A stretch of 64,000 nucleotides of DNA from Candidatus Colimorpha pelethequi (GCA_018064245.1 JAGHVO010000027.1:1-64000), one strand, 5' to 3'. Shown: positions 52,633 to 62,300, counted from the first letter of the stretch. Notes: generated from the letters alone by a model not told the origin. Translations and numbers: made by a program.

Positions 52633-54414
52633 ATGAAAACCTTGTTCAGAAACCTTTTGCCAGTTGCGCTGATGGCCTTGACGGTCTCCGCTGTGGCTCA
52701 AAATGACGATATCTACAACGAAAACGTGATTGTTACAGGAAACTACAAGCCTGTGTTGGAGAACCATCAGAAAATAAATGTGGCGCCGACAATTGTAGAT
52801 ACTGCCACGAAACTGCAGCACTCGTTCAACTATAAGATCAATCCTACGAGGATGTCCTCTTTTTACGAGCCTTCGCGCATCAAGGCCGCCAATGTGATTG
52901 GTGAACCCAAGACGCGTCTGTATAACAACTACGTCCGAATGGGTTTTGGAAACTATTGGACTCCGTTGCTGGATGTTTTCTATAATTCCACAACCTCGAA
53001 GCACCTCAACTACGGCGCAAGCGTTTCGCACCTTTCTTCTTGGGGCACTTTGGGCGACAAGGACGATCCTGTGAGCTACTATGGATCCAACCAGAATTCG
53101 TTGACCTCGGTTTCTGCATTCGGGAAATATATCTATAAAGAAAAACTGCAGTTCTCGGCCGACTTGAAATACCAAAACGATTATAATCTATATTATGGAT
53201 TCAACGACAGTCAGTTGGATGCCGTTGGACTGTCGCGTGGCGACATCTCGAAAAAGGACTATCGTGCTTGCTACAATTTCGCCAGTCTCAACGCAGGTGT
53301 CAAGAAGATTGCCGCTGGAGGCTGGGGATACAATGCCCAGTTGAATGTGGCGGACCTTTGGTCTACTTACAACCGTAATGAGTTGAACCTGAATGTTGAT
53401 GGTTCGGTATCGCATAAGATTAAATTGGACCAGAAGTTGCAGCCCACTGCGGCTTTGCGTCTTCAGTTGAGTCATTTTTGGCAGCATTTCGATCCCGAAA
53501 CAATGCCTTTGGGCTATGATGTGGAAAGTGGATTGCCTACGGCCATCGACACTGCCCGCGGTTTCTTCGTTTTTAATCCCAACCTCTCCGCTGCCATTTT
53601 TGGCTTCCAGCTGCATGCTGGTTTGACGGGTGCTTTCGACTATTTCACCGATCCTCGCGACATGGCTTTCTATCTCTTCCCTGACCTTTCGGTTACGCGT
53701 AATTTCTTCCGTGAAACTCTGGGCTTGACTTTGGGCGCAGTGGGTAATGCCGCTCCCGTGAGTTGGAATGCCGTCCGTCTCAAAAATCCTTATGTGCAGC
53801 CCGATGCTGAATCCCGCCTTACGCGTCATTACGATTTCTTTGCGCAGGCTCGCTATTCTCTTACTCGTAAGTTGCAGTTCAATCTCAAGGCAAGCTACAA
53901 TCTTTGGTACGACTATCTCTCGTTCATGTTGTCCGACAACTATATGCTCAACAATGTCTTCCAGCCTAAATATGAGTCTTTCAACCAGTGGGTGTTCCGC
54001 GGCGATGTGGCTTTTGTGAACGATGAGATGATTGCCATTGAATTGGGTGGCACCTATTACAAAGGTAAAGGTTTGGAATCCGATACCTTGCCAGGATTGT
54101 ATCATCCCTCCTTTGACGCACACTTGAACATCCATCTCAACTATCACGACAAGATTCTCGTTCATCTTCAGGGATTGGTGCTGAGCAAGATGAATGCCGC
54201 TTTCTCTTACAATCCGGAGGATTACAGTTATGAGACAACTGTCACACTCCCAATGCGCTATGGTATCAATCTCGAAGTGGAGTATCGTCATTCCAAGGCG
54301 CTCAGTTTCTTCCTCAAGGCCGACAACCTCGCTTTCCAGCGTTATTACTATTGGCAGAACTACCCAAGTCCCAAGGCGCTTTTCATTGGAGGCTTGACTT
54401 ATACAATTCATTAA
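52633..54414 (+). CDS. Outer membrane barrel, TonB-receptor-like, partner of the TPR protein
   Basis: 593 residues: a signal peptide (MKTLFRNLLPVALMALTVSAVAQ), a short segment NVIVTGNYKPVLENHQKINVAPTIVDT where a plug domain would begin, then barrel strands to the C-terminus (ends FIGGLTYTIH). There is no complete plug domain, so it is not a classic TonB receptor. The 63-nt gap to the TPR gene and the shared direction suggest one operon and a joint function. Confidence 0.88.
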   Translation: MKTLFRNLLPVALMALTVSAVAQNDDIYNENVIVTGNYKPVLENHQKINVAPTIVDTATKLQHSFNYKINPTRMSSFYEPSRIKAANVIGEPKTRLYNNYVRMGFGNYWTPLLDVFYNSTTSKHLNYGASVSHLSSWGTLGDKDDPVSYYGSNQNSLTSVSAFGKYIYKEKLQFSADLKYQNDYNLYYGFNDSQLDAVGLSRGDISKKDYRACYNFASLNAGVKKIAAGGWGYNAQLNVADLWSTYNRNELNLNVDGSVSHKIKLDQKLQPTAALRLQLSHFWQHFDPETMPLGYDVESGLPTAIDTARGFFVFNPNLSAAIFGFQLHAGLTGAFDYFTDPRDMAFYLFPDLSVTRNFFRETLGLTLGAVGNAAPVSWNAVRLKNPYVQPDAESRLTRHYDFFAQARYSLTRKLQFNLKASYNLWYDYLSFMLSDNYMLNNVFQPKYESFNQWVFRGDVAFVNDEMIAIELGGTYYKGKGLESDTLPGLYHPSFDAHLNIHLNYHDKILVHLQGLVLSKMNAAFSYNPEDYSYETTVTLPMRYGINLEVEYRHSKALSFFLKADNLAFQRYYYWQNYPSPKALFIGGLTYTIH

Positions 54415-54503
54415 TGGATAATTAGTGAATAGAAAAAAAGTTGCGTGACGATTTTCCGGCGAATTCCCGGAATGTCTGGTGGAACATTAAATTATCAATT
54501 ATC

Positions 54504-55817
54504 ATGGACTATTCCGAGACTTTGGATTTCCTTTTCAATTCCTTGCCGATGTACCAACGTGTAGGCAAGGCGGCTTACAAGGCTGATATGGACAACACGC
54601 TGGCTTTGATGTCTTATTTGGGCAATCCTGAACGTAAGTTCCGTTCCATCCATGTTGCGGGAACCAACGGCAAGGGCTCGGTGAGCCATTTTACCGCTTC
54701 CATTTTGCAGCAGGCTGGTTACAAGGTCGGACTCTATACTTCTCCTCATTTGGTGGATTTCCGCGAGCGTATCCGTATCAATGGAGAGAAAATTCCAGAG
54801 CAGGAGGTGGTTCGTTTTGTTGCCGACAACAAGCCTTTTTTCGAGTCGCACAGTCTTTCGTTTTTTGAGATGACCGTTGGCTTGGCGTTCGATTATTTCG
54901 CACGCGAGCAGGTTGATGTGGCTGTTGTTGAAGTGGGTATGGGTGGACGGTTGGATTCAACGAATGTGGTGATGCCCGACCTTTCGGTAATCACAAACAT
55001 CGGATTCGACCACACTCAGTTTTTGGGAGATACCTTATCGAAGATCGCTTTCGAGAAGGCTGGCATTATCAAACCCAAGGTGCCTGTGGTGATAGGGGAG
55101 ACGCATCCCGAAACAAAGCCGGTATTTTTATCGCGTGCCGCCGAACTTGAAGCTCCCATCACTTTCGCCGACCAATGCTACAAGATTGAGCCTATTCCGA
55201 CCGACGCTCCCGCCACGCTCTATTTCACAGTGAAACCAATTGCAAATTCTCAATTGTCAATTTTCGATTGTCAATTAGAATCTCCTCTCAGCGGCTCTTA
55301 CCAACTCAAAAATCTCGCCACGTTGATGAAAGTGGTGGAACTTTTGCCTCAGTTTGGCTACAAGATTTCTTCCGAGAATATTCGAAACGGTATTGCCGAA
55401 GTGGTGCGTACCACGGGTTTGCATGGCCGTTGGGAACTCATCGACACGAATCCCAACACTATTTGCGAGACTGCTCACAATCCCGATGGCATCAATGCCA
55501 TGTTGGAAAAACTTTCCACTTTGTGCTATCGCCATTTGCATATCGTTTATGGTTGCGTGAACGATAAGGATTATGCCTCCATCTTGAAAATGCTTCCAGG
55601 CGACGCTTCTTTTTATTTCACGCAGCCCAGCGTACCGCGTCGACTTGAGGTGGCGTCGTTGGTGGCTACGGCTCATGAAATCGGACTTCTTGGTGACGGA
55701 TTTCCCGATGTCCATGAGGCTATTGCGGCAGCTCGCTCTGCAGCGAATCCCGATGATTTGGTCTTGGTGACGGGCAGCATCTTCTTGGTCGCCGACGCAC
55801 TCAACAGTGAGCTGTAA
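54504..55817 (+). CDS. folC: Folylpolyglutamate/dihydrofolate synthase FolC
   Basis: 437 residues from ATG 54504 (MDYSETLDFLFNSLPMYQRVG); a GTG at 54441 is in frame but not needed. The P-loop is HVAGTNGKGSVSHF (about 52-65). SPHLVDFRERI, VEVGMGGRLDSTN and TNIGFDHTQFLG are the folate and Mg-ATP motifs. The C-terminal ligase domain includes HNPDGINAML. It adds glutamate to folates. Residues about 246-259 (IANSQLSIFDCQLE), at the junction of the two domains, are encoded by an intergenic-type word repeat kept in frame. Confidence 0.95.
   Translation: MDYSETLDFLFNSLPMYQRVGKAAYKADMDNTLALMSYLGNPERKFRSIHVAGTNGKGSVSHFTASILQQAGYKVGLYTSPHLVDFRERIRINGEKIPEQEVVRFVADNKPFFESHSLSFFEMTVGLAFDYFAREQVDVAVVEVGMGGRLDSTNVVMPDLSVITNIGFDHTQFLGDTLSKIAFEKAGIIKPKVPVVIGETHPETKPVFLSRAAELEAPITFADQCYKIEPIPTDAPATLYFTVKPIANSQLSIFDCQLESPLSGSYQLKNLATLMKVVELLPQFGYKISSENIRNGIAEVVRTTGLHGRWELIDTNPNTICETAHNPDGINAMLEKLSTLCYRHLHIVYGCVNDKDYASILKMLPGDASFYFTQPSVPRRLEVASLVATAHEIGLLGDGFPDVHEAIAAARSAANPDDLVLVTGSIFLVADALNSEL
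55239..55280 (+). repeat. Word repeat inserted in folC
   Basis: The core tcaattttcgattgtcaat differs at two positions from tcaattttcaatcgtcaat, found upstream of nadD (3069-3087). It lies in a variable loop of the protein and contributes whole codons. Confidence 0.75.
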
Positions 55818-55835
55818 GTTGAAAATTCAAGTCTT

Positions 55836-58112
55836 ATGAAAAAAATAGTATTCCTTTGTGCTTTTTTTGCCTTGACGGTTTCTTTTACAATGGCAAAACC
55901 CGTTGATAGACAGACTGCTATTCGTGTCGCTCGTAATTTGTGGACTCAAGTGGCGAAGTCTCCTTGCCAACTTACGGATATTAGTCTTGAGATGGGTTAT
56001 GAGTATCTTTATATCTTTGCCAATATTGATGGCGCGGGTTTTGTGATTCTTCCTGCCGACGATTGCGCAACTCCAATTTTGGGCTATTCAACTGAAAATC
56101 AGTTTTCTTTGGATAATATGCCAATCCATGTGGACTCTTGGCTGCGAACTTATAACGATGAGGTTGCCCAACTGGTTGCCTTGGGCGCCAAGCCCGACAA
56201 ATCGGTTGCCGATGAATGGTATCGCTTGCTTAACAATATTCCTTTGGTTGACCAGTCAAAGGCTGCTGTGGCACCGTTGCTTACCACTACTTGGAATCAG
56301 GAACCCTATTACAACAGTCTTTGTCCGCTCTACGACGGTGTGCATCACTCCGTTACGGGTTGTACGGCTACCGCTACCGCTCAGGTAATGAAATATTGGA
56401 ACTATCCCATTACGGGTTTGGGCTCGCGCACTTATGTCGATACTTTGTCTGAAATCAATGTATTTGATACTCTTACGGCCGATTTTGGTGCTACCACCTA
56501 CGACTGGGAGCATATGCCAAATTCGTTGAATCAGTATAGTTCCGATACGGAGGTGCTGGCTGTCGCTACGTTGATGCTCCATGTCGGCATCGCTGTTGAT
56601 ATGGACTATGGCAGCTCCAGTGGTGCCTATACTACTTCGTTTGGATTTTTTGACTGGGCGGCTTCCGAAAATGCGCTCAAATATTATTTCAAATACAATT
56701 CTGGGTTGCGTGGCGTAGAAAAGAATCATGTCAGCGATGACGAATGGCGCCAGCTGCTCAAAGATGACCTCAATGCGGGTCGTCCGATCATCTATTCTGG
56801 AGAGGATCGCTCGGGTGGACATGCCTTTGTGTGCGATGGCTACAATGCTTTGAGCCGTTTCCATTTCAATTGGGGCTGGGGTGGCACTTATGATGGCTAT
56901 TATGCGATGGGCAGCCTCAATCCTGGCTATTCGTTCAATTATAATAATACTGCTATTCTCGGAATCTATCCTGATACGGTTCTACGTTCCGATGCCATTC
57001 ATGTCGAGGCTTTGTCGTCCGACACTACAATGGGTGTTGTGGTAGGTGGCGGCGATTACATGCCTTATCAAGATACGGTAACGCTGATTGCTGATGCCAA
57101 GGAGGGTTGTCGTTTCCAACGTTGGAGCGACTACAACATCTACACTCCTCGCACGTTCATGCCCAATTCCGACCATTCGTTGACGGCGCAGTTTGAACAG
57201 CTTGTAGCCGACTCGGTGACCTATTCGTTCAACCTTTACTTCTCTCGTGTCTCGAAGGATAAATATTACGATTATTTTGGCATTCGTATTCCTGCCGCTT
57301 CTATGGCTTCCTGCCGTAATCTTTCGAGTGTGCAGATGTACGACGGTTTGGTGGGTTCCTATCAGCTTTATGTATATGAAGGTGGTGCACAGGCACCTCA
57401 GACGCTCCTCTATACGCAACCTTTCGCTACGCGCAAGGCTTTGAAATGGATTTCTGTCGTTTTGGATTCGGTGGTTCCTGTCGACGCTTCAAAACCTTTG
57501 TGGGTGGTGGTGCGTTCGTTGGACTCCAATTCCTGGGCTCCGGTTTCCTATTTCTCAGGAAACTACGATGGTACTTGGTATAGTTTCGACAGCGTCAATT
57601 GGCAGCACGAGTGGGGCAACCATCCTTACAGCTGGATGCTCCGCGCTCTTTTCTCTCCGCGTGACCCATATACCTTTAATGTAGAGGCTGTTTCGGACAG
57701 TCTTGGCACCGTTTCGGGTGGTGGGGAGTTTCTTGAAGGCGACACTGCCACTCTTACTGCCGTTGCCGTCGAGGGCTATCGTTTTGACCATTGGAGCAAT
57801 GGAAACACGGAAAATCCTTTGACTTTTGAGGTGCGTGGCGACACCACGCTGACGGCTTATTTTGTTGAGGATATTGCCATCAATAGTGTAGAAAATATCA
57901 AACTTTTCATCCATCCCAATCCGTCCAGTAGCCTTGTCGTCATCGAAGGCGTAAAAGTACTTCGTGTGGATGTGATCGACGTTGTAGGACGTATTGTGGC
58001 GCAGTTCAACGGCACCAATACCCTCAATCTGGGAATGCTTCCCCCCGCCATCTACACCCTCCGCATCTTCACTCCCGAAGGCAAGGTGATAGGCAAGGTG
58101 GTGAAAAGATGA
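55836..58112 (+). CDS. C10 family cysteine protease with InlB-type repeats and T9SS sorting domain
   Basis: 758 residues. A signal peptide is followed by a Spi-like inhibitory propeptide (about 20-130) and a C10 (streptopain/interpain) peptidase domain. The catalytic Cys176 lies in TGCTATATAQVMKYW, His329 in GGHAFVCDGY, and the motif HFNWGWGG follows. Two divergent InlB B-like modules flank an Ig-like region: FQRWSDYN ... SLTAQFE near 430, and FDHWSNGNTENPLTFEV ... TLTAYF near 655. The C-terminus is a type A sorting domain (FIHPNPSSSLVVIEG ... GKVIGKVVKR). It is a secreted or surface protease, probably activated by removal of the propeptide. Its substrate is unknown. Confidence 0.93.
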   Translation: MKKIVFLCAFFALTVSFTMAKPVDRQTAIRVARNLWTQVAKSPCQLTDISLEMGYEYLYIFANIDGAGFVILPADDCATPILGYSTENQFSLDNMPIHVDSWLRTYNDEVAQLVALGAKPDKSVADEWYRLLNNIPLVDQSKAAVAPLLTTTWNQEPYYNSLCPLYDGVHHSVTGCTATATAQVMKYWNYPITGLGSRTYVDTLSEINVFDTLTADFGATTYDWEHMPNSLNQYSSDTEVLAVATLMLHVGIAVDMDYGSSSGAYTTSFGFFDWAASENALKYYFKYNSGLRGVEKNHVSDDEWRQLLKDDLNAGRPIIYSGEDRSGGHAFVCDGYNALSRFHFNWGWGGTYDGYYAMGSLNPGYSFNYNNTAILGIYPDTVLRSDAIHVEALSSDTTMGVVVGGGDYMPYQDTVTLIADAKEGCRFQRWSDYNIYTPRTFMPNSDHSLTAQFEQLVADSVTYSFNLYFSRVSKDKYYDYFGIRIPAASMASCRNLSSVQMYDGLVGSYQLYVYEGGAQAPQTLLYTQPFATRKALKWISVVLDSVVPVDASKPLWVVVRSLDSNSWAPVSYFSGNYDGTWYSFDSVNWQHEWGNHPYSWMLRALFSPRDPYTFNVEAVSDSLGTVSGGGEFLEGDTATLTAVAVEGYRFDHWSNGNTENPLTFEVRGDTTLTAYFVEDIAINSVENIKLFIHPNPSSSLVVIEGVKVLRVDVIDVVGRIVAQFNGTNTLNLGMLPPAIYTLRIFTPEGKVIGKVVKR

Positions 58113-58134
58113 TGAATATTGTTGAATTAGATAA

Positions 58135-58168
58135 AAAGAAGCCTCCCGTCGGGAGGCTTCTTTATTTT
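58135..58168 (+). terminator. Terminator after the C10 protease
   Basis: A perfect 13-bp stem (AAAGAAGCCTCCC with GGGAGGCTTCTTT) and 3-nt loop are followed by ATTTT. It may also serve the convergent gene. Confidence 0.9.
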
Positions 58169-58209
58169 GATTAGCGAAAAATTTACAGATTGTAGTTCCT
58201 GATTGCGCT

Positions 58210-58602
58210 TCACTCATTTCCGTCATTCTGTTTCTTCTGTCGCTTCACAAACAACATCAATGCGGAAGTCTCAAAGAGGAGATAGACGATATATCCGATG
58301 CAGAAGAGGGTGAGGAAAGATGTTGCGGTGTGGAGATGTGAGAAAATATAGACTGTCATTACAATCATGTGGAGAACCAACGTTCCCACCGTTACGGAGA
58401 GGAAGTTCTTGACGAACGCCCTTGGTGCCTTGAATGCACTTTTCACTACGAAATAGTGTCCGAGGCCTGTGATGATGCCGAAATAGAGTGGAATCAGCGG
58501 CGCAATGGCAACATAGAACGGCGACTTGCACCACATTAGCACGAAACTTGCGATGACAAGCACCAACGTCAAGGAAAGTAATGCGATGAAATATTTTCTC
58601 AT
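58210..58602 (-). CDS. Small four-helix membrane protein
   Basis: 130 residues with four hydrophobic segments (4-24, 31-50, 67-88 and 94-117) and a charged C-terminus (KRQKKQNDGNE). The pattern recalls AtpI-like or DUF6168-type small membrane proteins of Bacteroidetes; I cannot decide. It lies 46 nt downstream of pyrI on the same strand, so it may be read from the pyrB promoter. Confidence 0.75.
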   Translation of the reverse strand: MRKYFIALLSLTLVLVIASFVLMWCKSPFYVAIAPLIPLYFGIITGLGHYFVVKSAFKAPRAFVKNFLSVTVGTLVLHMIVMTVYIFSHLHTATSFLTLFCIGYIVYLLFETSALMLFVKRQKKQNDGNE

Positions 58603-58648
58603 AAGCAGGAAATCGTTAAAGTATCAAGCTGAAGGATTTGTCGGTTCA

Positions 58649-59110
58649 CTATTCCGTGAATTTCATTGCATCCTTGGTGGTGAACTTCTCGCAGTAGTGG
58701 CATCTCAACTTGAGGTTCTCCTTATCGACAACGTCGAACTGGGTGGGAATCTGCTCAAAGTTGGTGATGCACTTGGGGTTCATGCACTTGATGATGTTGT
58801 TGATATGGTCGGGAATTTCGGCCTCAACCTTGTTGATGACATCGTAGTTTTCGATGTCGATGATGGTGGCATAGGGGGCAACCAAGGCGATTTTGTCTGT
58901 GTCGTCCTTTGTAAAGTGTTTGTTCTTGATTTTTATGATGCCCTTGCGTCCAAATTTCTGACTGTTAAGGTTGTTGCCAATCAGTACTTCGTCGGGGTAT
59001 TGTTCCAGACCTAAGATTCTGAGTACCTGATATACCGCAGTGGTGGGAATATGGTCGATCACTGTTCCGTTTTCAATTCTGGGAACAACTAATTCTTTCT
59101 TTGTATCCAT
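58649..59110 (-). CDS. pyrI: Aspartate carbamoyltransferase regulatory subunit PyrI
   Basis: 153 residues, standard length. The N-terminal allosteric domain (VVPRIENGTVIDHIPTTAVYQVLRILGL) binds nucleotide effectors. The C-terminal zinc domain has four Cys at 109, 114, 137 and 140 (CMNPKC ... CHYC). It binds PyrB and confers CTP/ATP control on pyrimidine synthesis. It lies 59 nt downstream of pyrB. Confidence 0.97.
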   Translation of the reverse strand: MDTKKELVVPRIENGTVIDHIPTTAVYQVLRILGLEQYPDEVLIGNNLNSQKFGRKGIIKIKNKHFTKDDTDKIALVAPYATIIDIENYDVINKVEAEIPDHINNIIKCMNPKCITNFEQIPTQFDVVDKENLKLRCHYCEKFTTKDAMKFTE

Positions 59111-59169
59111 GTCAATTTGTTGATTTGTTGAATTGCTGATTAGTTGAATTGTTGCTTCTGTTCACGCCA

Positions 59170-60087
59170 TTAGCGGACTCCGAGGATGGCTGACATCAAT
59201 GCTTGACGTACATATACGCCGTTTTGGGCCTGCTGGAAATAGTAGGCGTAAGGAGTCTTGTCCACATCGGTAGTGATTTCGTTGACGCGAGGCAGCGGGT
59301 GGAGGACCTTCATGTTCTCTTTGCAGCCTTTCAGCATGGAGGCGGTGAGGATGCAGCTGTCTTTTACGCGTTCGTACTCAAGAGGATCAGGGAATCTTTC
59401 ACGCTGTACGCGGGTCATATAGATGATGTCAGCGGTGGGAACGATGTCCTTGATGTCGGTATATTGGTAGTATTTCAGACCTGCGTTCTTGATGCTCATC
59501 TTCACGGAGCTGGGCAGTTTCAACTCTTCGGGAGAAACCAAGTGGAAGGTGGCGTTGAAATTGCACATGGCCTGAACCAAGGAGTGTACGGTTCTGCCAT
59601 ATTTCAAGTCGCCTACGCAAGCGATTTGCAGGTTCTCCAAGGTGCCTTGGGTCTTGCGGATGGAATAGAGGTCGAGCATGCACTGTGTAGGATGTTGGTT
59701 GGCGCCGTCGCCTGCATTGATGACGGGAACGCTTGCCACTTCGCTGGCGTAGCGGCTGCTGCCTTCCTTGGGGTTGCGCATTACGATGAGGTCGCTGTAG
59801 CTGCTCACCATAACGATGGTGTCGTGCAAGGATTCACCTTTCTGGACGCTGGTTCCACCGGGATCGCTAAATCCGATGATGCGTGCGCCCAACTGGTTCG
59901 CTGCGCTCTCGAAACTGAGGCGTGTGCGGGTTGAGGGTTCGAAGAAAAGCGTGGCGACCACCTTGTCGCTGAGAATCTTCTGTTTGGGATTCTTTTCAAA
60001 TTCTTCGGCAATGTCCAGCACCTGAATGTATTCTTCTTTTGTGAAGTCGGTGATGGAAATGAGGTTACGTCCTTTAAGTGTGCTCAT
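59170..60087 (-). CDS. pyrB: Aspartate carbamoyltransferase catalytic subunit PyrB
   Basis: 305 residues. The carbamoyl-phosphate site is FFEPSTRTRLSFESA (about 49-63). The aspartate-binding loop region (VMRNPKEGSSRYA), HPTQCMLDLYSI and HPLPRVNEI are intact. It makes carbamoyl aspartate, the committed step of pyrimidine synthesis. It is the first gene of a pyrB-pyrI operon with a promoter 56 nt upstream. The leader (about 50 nt) shows no attenuator that I can see. Confidence 0.97.
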   Translation of the reverse strand: MSTLKGRNLISITDFTKEEYIQVLDIAEEFEKNPKQKILSDKVVATLFFEPSTRTRLSFESAANQLGARIIGFSDPGGTSVQKGESLHDTIVMVSSYSDLIVMRNPKEGSSRYASEVASVPVINAGDGANQHPTQCMLDLYSIRKTQGTLENLQIACVGDLKYGRTVHSLVQAMCNFNATFHLVSPEELKLPSSVKMSIKNAGLKYYQYTDIKDIVPTADIIYMTRVQRERFPDPLEYERVKDSCILTASMLKGCKENMKVLHPLPRVNEITTDVDKTPYAYYFQQAQNGVYVRQALMSAILGVR

Positions 60088-60142
60088 ATTATAGTGATTT
60101 ATTGTTTATCTGTAGGATAAGTGTTGTTTACATTCAACCTTG

Positions 60143-60150
60143 CAAAGATA
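60143..60150 (-). promoter_or_regulatory. -7 box (TATCTTTG) of pyrBI
   Basis: Minus-strand TATCTTTGCAAGG. The -33 region lacks a perfect TTTG. The rest of the 207-bp gap to the TPR lipoprotein gene is AT-rich and contains gtgagtcgtgaatcgtgacc, another word repeat. Confidence 0.6.
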
Positions 60151-60294
60151 CTTAATTATTATCGTTTTTGAATGAAAAAATATTAACATTGGTTAATAGC
60201 GTGAGTCGTGAATCGTGACCAAGCAGTTTTTATTTGTTGAATTGGGGATTTGTCGAGCCGAGTAAAGATTCATAACAAGTCTATTCCCAGTTAA

Positions 60295-61281
60295 TTAGAT
60301 TCTCTTCAGTCCTTCCATGGCGTGTTTGTAGTTGGGGTCGAGCGAAAGGGCTGTTTTGTAGTCGTTTCTTGCGTTGGCATTGTCCCCGTTGAGCTCGTAG
60401 GCGGCGGCGCGGTTAACATAGGCTTCAATAAATTGGTTGTCAATCTGTAAAGCCTTGGTATAGTAGTCGATTGCAAGTTCGTAGTCGCCGTAGAAGAAGG
60501 CTTGGATGTAGCCGCGGTTGTGCCAAGCGTCTTTGTCGTTGGCGTCAATGTCGAGCAGTTGTTTGTAGGTCTCTTCGGCCGCTTCCATTTCTCCCATGTC
60601 TTGATAGAACATCGCCAAGCCGTAGCGCGCCGATGTGCTTTTGGGGTCAAGTTCTATGGCGGTGGTCAGGAATTCTAAGGCGAGCTTGTTTTTGTGGTTG
60701 GCGTAAAGAATGCCCAATTCTTCGAAAGCCGGCGCATAGTCGGGGTATAGGTCGCAAATCTTTTGGAACAGTGTGATGGCACTTACTGTGTCGCCTGTCT
60801 CCTTGTAAACGAATCCTTTCATGAAAAGGGCGGTACGGTTGTTCGGGTCTTTTTCGGTGACCTTGGTAAGGCTTTCAAATGCTCTTTCGTAGTCGCGGCT
60901 GTAGAAGGCGATTTCTCCCAACTTGAGGTTGGCTTCTTGGTTGTCTTCGTCAAGTTTCAAGGCGCTTTGCAGGGCTTTGTAGCTTTGCTCCACGTTGCCG
61001 TTGGCGAATTGAGCGTCTCCCATGAGAATGTAGTACTCTATTTTGTCGTCTTTGAGGCGAATGGCGTTGGTAAGGTCGCTGATTGCCTCGTTGTAGCGTT
61101 GCATGTCCACTAGGATTTTTGCGCGGTCGTAGTAGAGCGTGGCGTCATTCTTGTTCTTGCTAATCTTGATGTCGAGCACCTGTAAAATCTCTTCCGGGGT
61201 CATTTTTTCGGTTGTGGGTTTGCTCTTGCATCCAGCGGCAAATATCATGATTAAAGCGATGAAAATTATTCGTCTTGTCAT
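60295..61281 (-). CDS. TPR lipoprotein
   Basis: 328 residues with a lipoprotein signal (MTRRIIFIALIMIFAAGC, Cys18). About eight tetratricopeptide repeats follow, several canonical (ATLYYDRAKILVDMQRYNEAISDLTNAI, AWHNRGYIQAFFYGDYELAIDYYTKAL, AYVNRAAAYELNGDNANARNDYKTAL). It resembles NlpI/PilF-type envelope scaffolds. The partner is unknown. It lies 59 nt downstream of the dus gene on the same strand. Confidence 0.9.
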   Translation of the reverse strand: MTRRIIFIALIMIFAAGCKSKPTTEKMTPEEILQVLDIKISKNKNDATLYYDRAKILVDMQRYNEAISDLTNAIRLKDDKIEYYILMGDAQFANGNVEQSYKALQSALKLDEDNQEANLKLGEIAFYSRDYERAFESLTKVTEKDPNNRTALFMKGFVYKETGDTVSAITLFQKICDLYPDYAPAFEELGILYANHKNKLALEFLTTAIELDPKSTSARYGLAMFYQDMGEMEAAEETYKQLLDIDANDKDAWHNRGYIQAFFYGDYELAIDYYTKALQIDNQFIEAYVNRAAAYELNGDNANARNDYKTALSLDPNYKHAMEGLKRI

Positions 61282-61340
61282 AATTTTATGTTGTTTTATG
61301 TAAAAAGTTCAGATATATTATTAACGTTTGGAATTTGCGT

Positions 61341-62300
61341 TTATTTTACGAAGTCGGCTATTCGTTGCCTGGTTTCGGCGTAGGTCGGGGCGTGGAGAAC
61401 TTGTTTTGATTGCGTTTCTGTTATCCCGATGGATTTCCACATCAGGCACCAGTATTCTTTGGTCTTGCGCATGCGTGATTCGTCGGGAATGGGTCTGCGG
61501 TTGATGGCTTCAAACAGTTCGGTTACAAAATGGCGCACTTCCTGCTCGGTACAGCTTCCGCCTTTGATTTTGATGGGCAACGCGGGGTCGTAGAGTATGC
61601 CTCTTCCAATCATGAAATCTTGAATCTGCGGAAATCGTTTGGTCAGGTATTGGTAGTCTTCCAGTCGACAAATGTCGCCGTTGTAGATTACTTTGTGCTT
61701 GAGCATTGCGGCGGCTTCGGCAAATCGCTCTTTGTCGGGCGTACCGCTGTATTGTTGTTTTCCGATGCGCGGATGGATGGTGACGGAATGAAGGGGGTAG
61801 TCGTTCAGTATTGGAATGATGTCGAAAATCTCGGTGTCCTTGAAATAGCCGAGTCTCATTTTTACTGACAATGATGCACCTTTGAGTTTTGGAACGACTT
61901 GGTCGAGCACCGACTTGATTTCGTCGGGGTAGGGTAGCATTCCGCTTCCACGGTGCTTGGCTGCCACGCGGCGCATCGGACAACCGATGTTCCAATTCAC
62001 TTCCAATTTGCCGTCAACCGACGAAGGAATGCTGCTGGGGTCTATGACTTCGGCGAGTCGGTTGGCCAGTTCCACAAACTCTTCGGGCTCTTTTCCAAGA
62101 ATTTGTGGCACCACGGGCATACTGCCGATGTTGTTTTCGGGCAGCACGTCTCCAATCTTCTTCCATGCGTCCGACAGGTTGCCGTGGGTGAGCGAAAGAA
62201 ATGGCGATATGGCATAATCCATCGCTCCGGGAAAGCACTGTGTATAAACTTTCCTGAAAAGGACTTCCGTCAAACCTTGCATGGGCGCCAAAATCAGCAT
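61341..62300 (-). CDS. tRNA-dihydrouridine synthase
   Basis: 319 residues, TIM-barrel flavoenzyme. The start LILAPMQGLTEVLFRKVY is the family's AP-M-x-G-x-T/V-x start. The catalytic Cys107 lies in NWNIGCPMRRV. IYNGDICRLEDY and MIGRGILYDP provide FMN contacts. It reduces uridines in the tRNA D-loop. The specific subfamily (DusA, B or C) is not assigned; the Bacteroidetes form is closest in look to DusC. Confidence 0.92.
   Translation of the reverse strand: MLILAPMQGLTEVLFRKVYTQCFPGAMDYAISPFLSLTHGNLSDAWKKIGDVLPENNIGSMPVVPQILGKEPEEFVELANRLAEVIDPSSIPSSVDGKLEVNWNIGCPMRRVAAKHRGSGMLPYPDEIKSVLDQVVPKLKGASLSVKMRLGYFKDTEIFDIIPILNDYPLHSVTIHPRIGKQQYSGTPDKERFAEAAAMLKHKVIYNGDICRLEDYQYLTKRFPQIQDFMIGRGILYDPALPIKIKGGSCTEQEVRHFVTELFEAINRRPIPDESRMRKTKEYWCLMWKSIGITETQSKQVLHAPTYAETRQRIADFVK

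Noticed and set aside
60088-60294. Pyrimidine-responsive attenuator or riboswitch upstream of pyrBI
   Set aside because: The leader is only about 50 nt and shows no alternative stems or PyrR-type binding loop.
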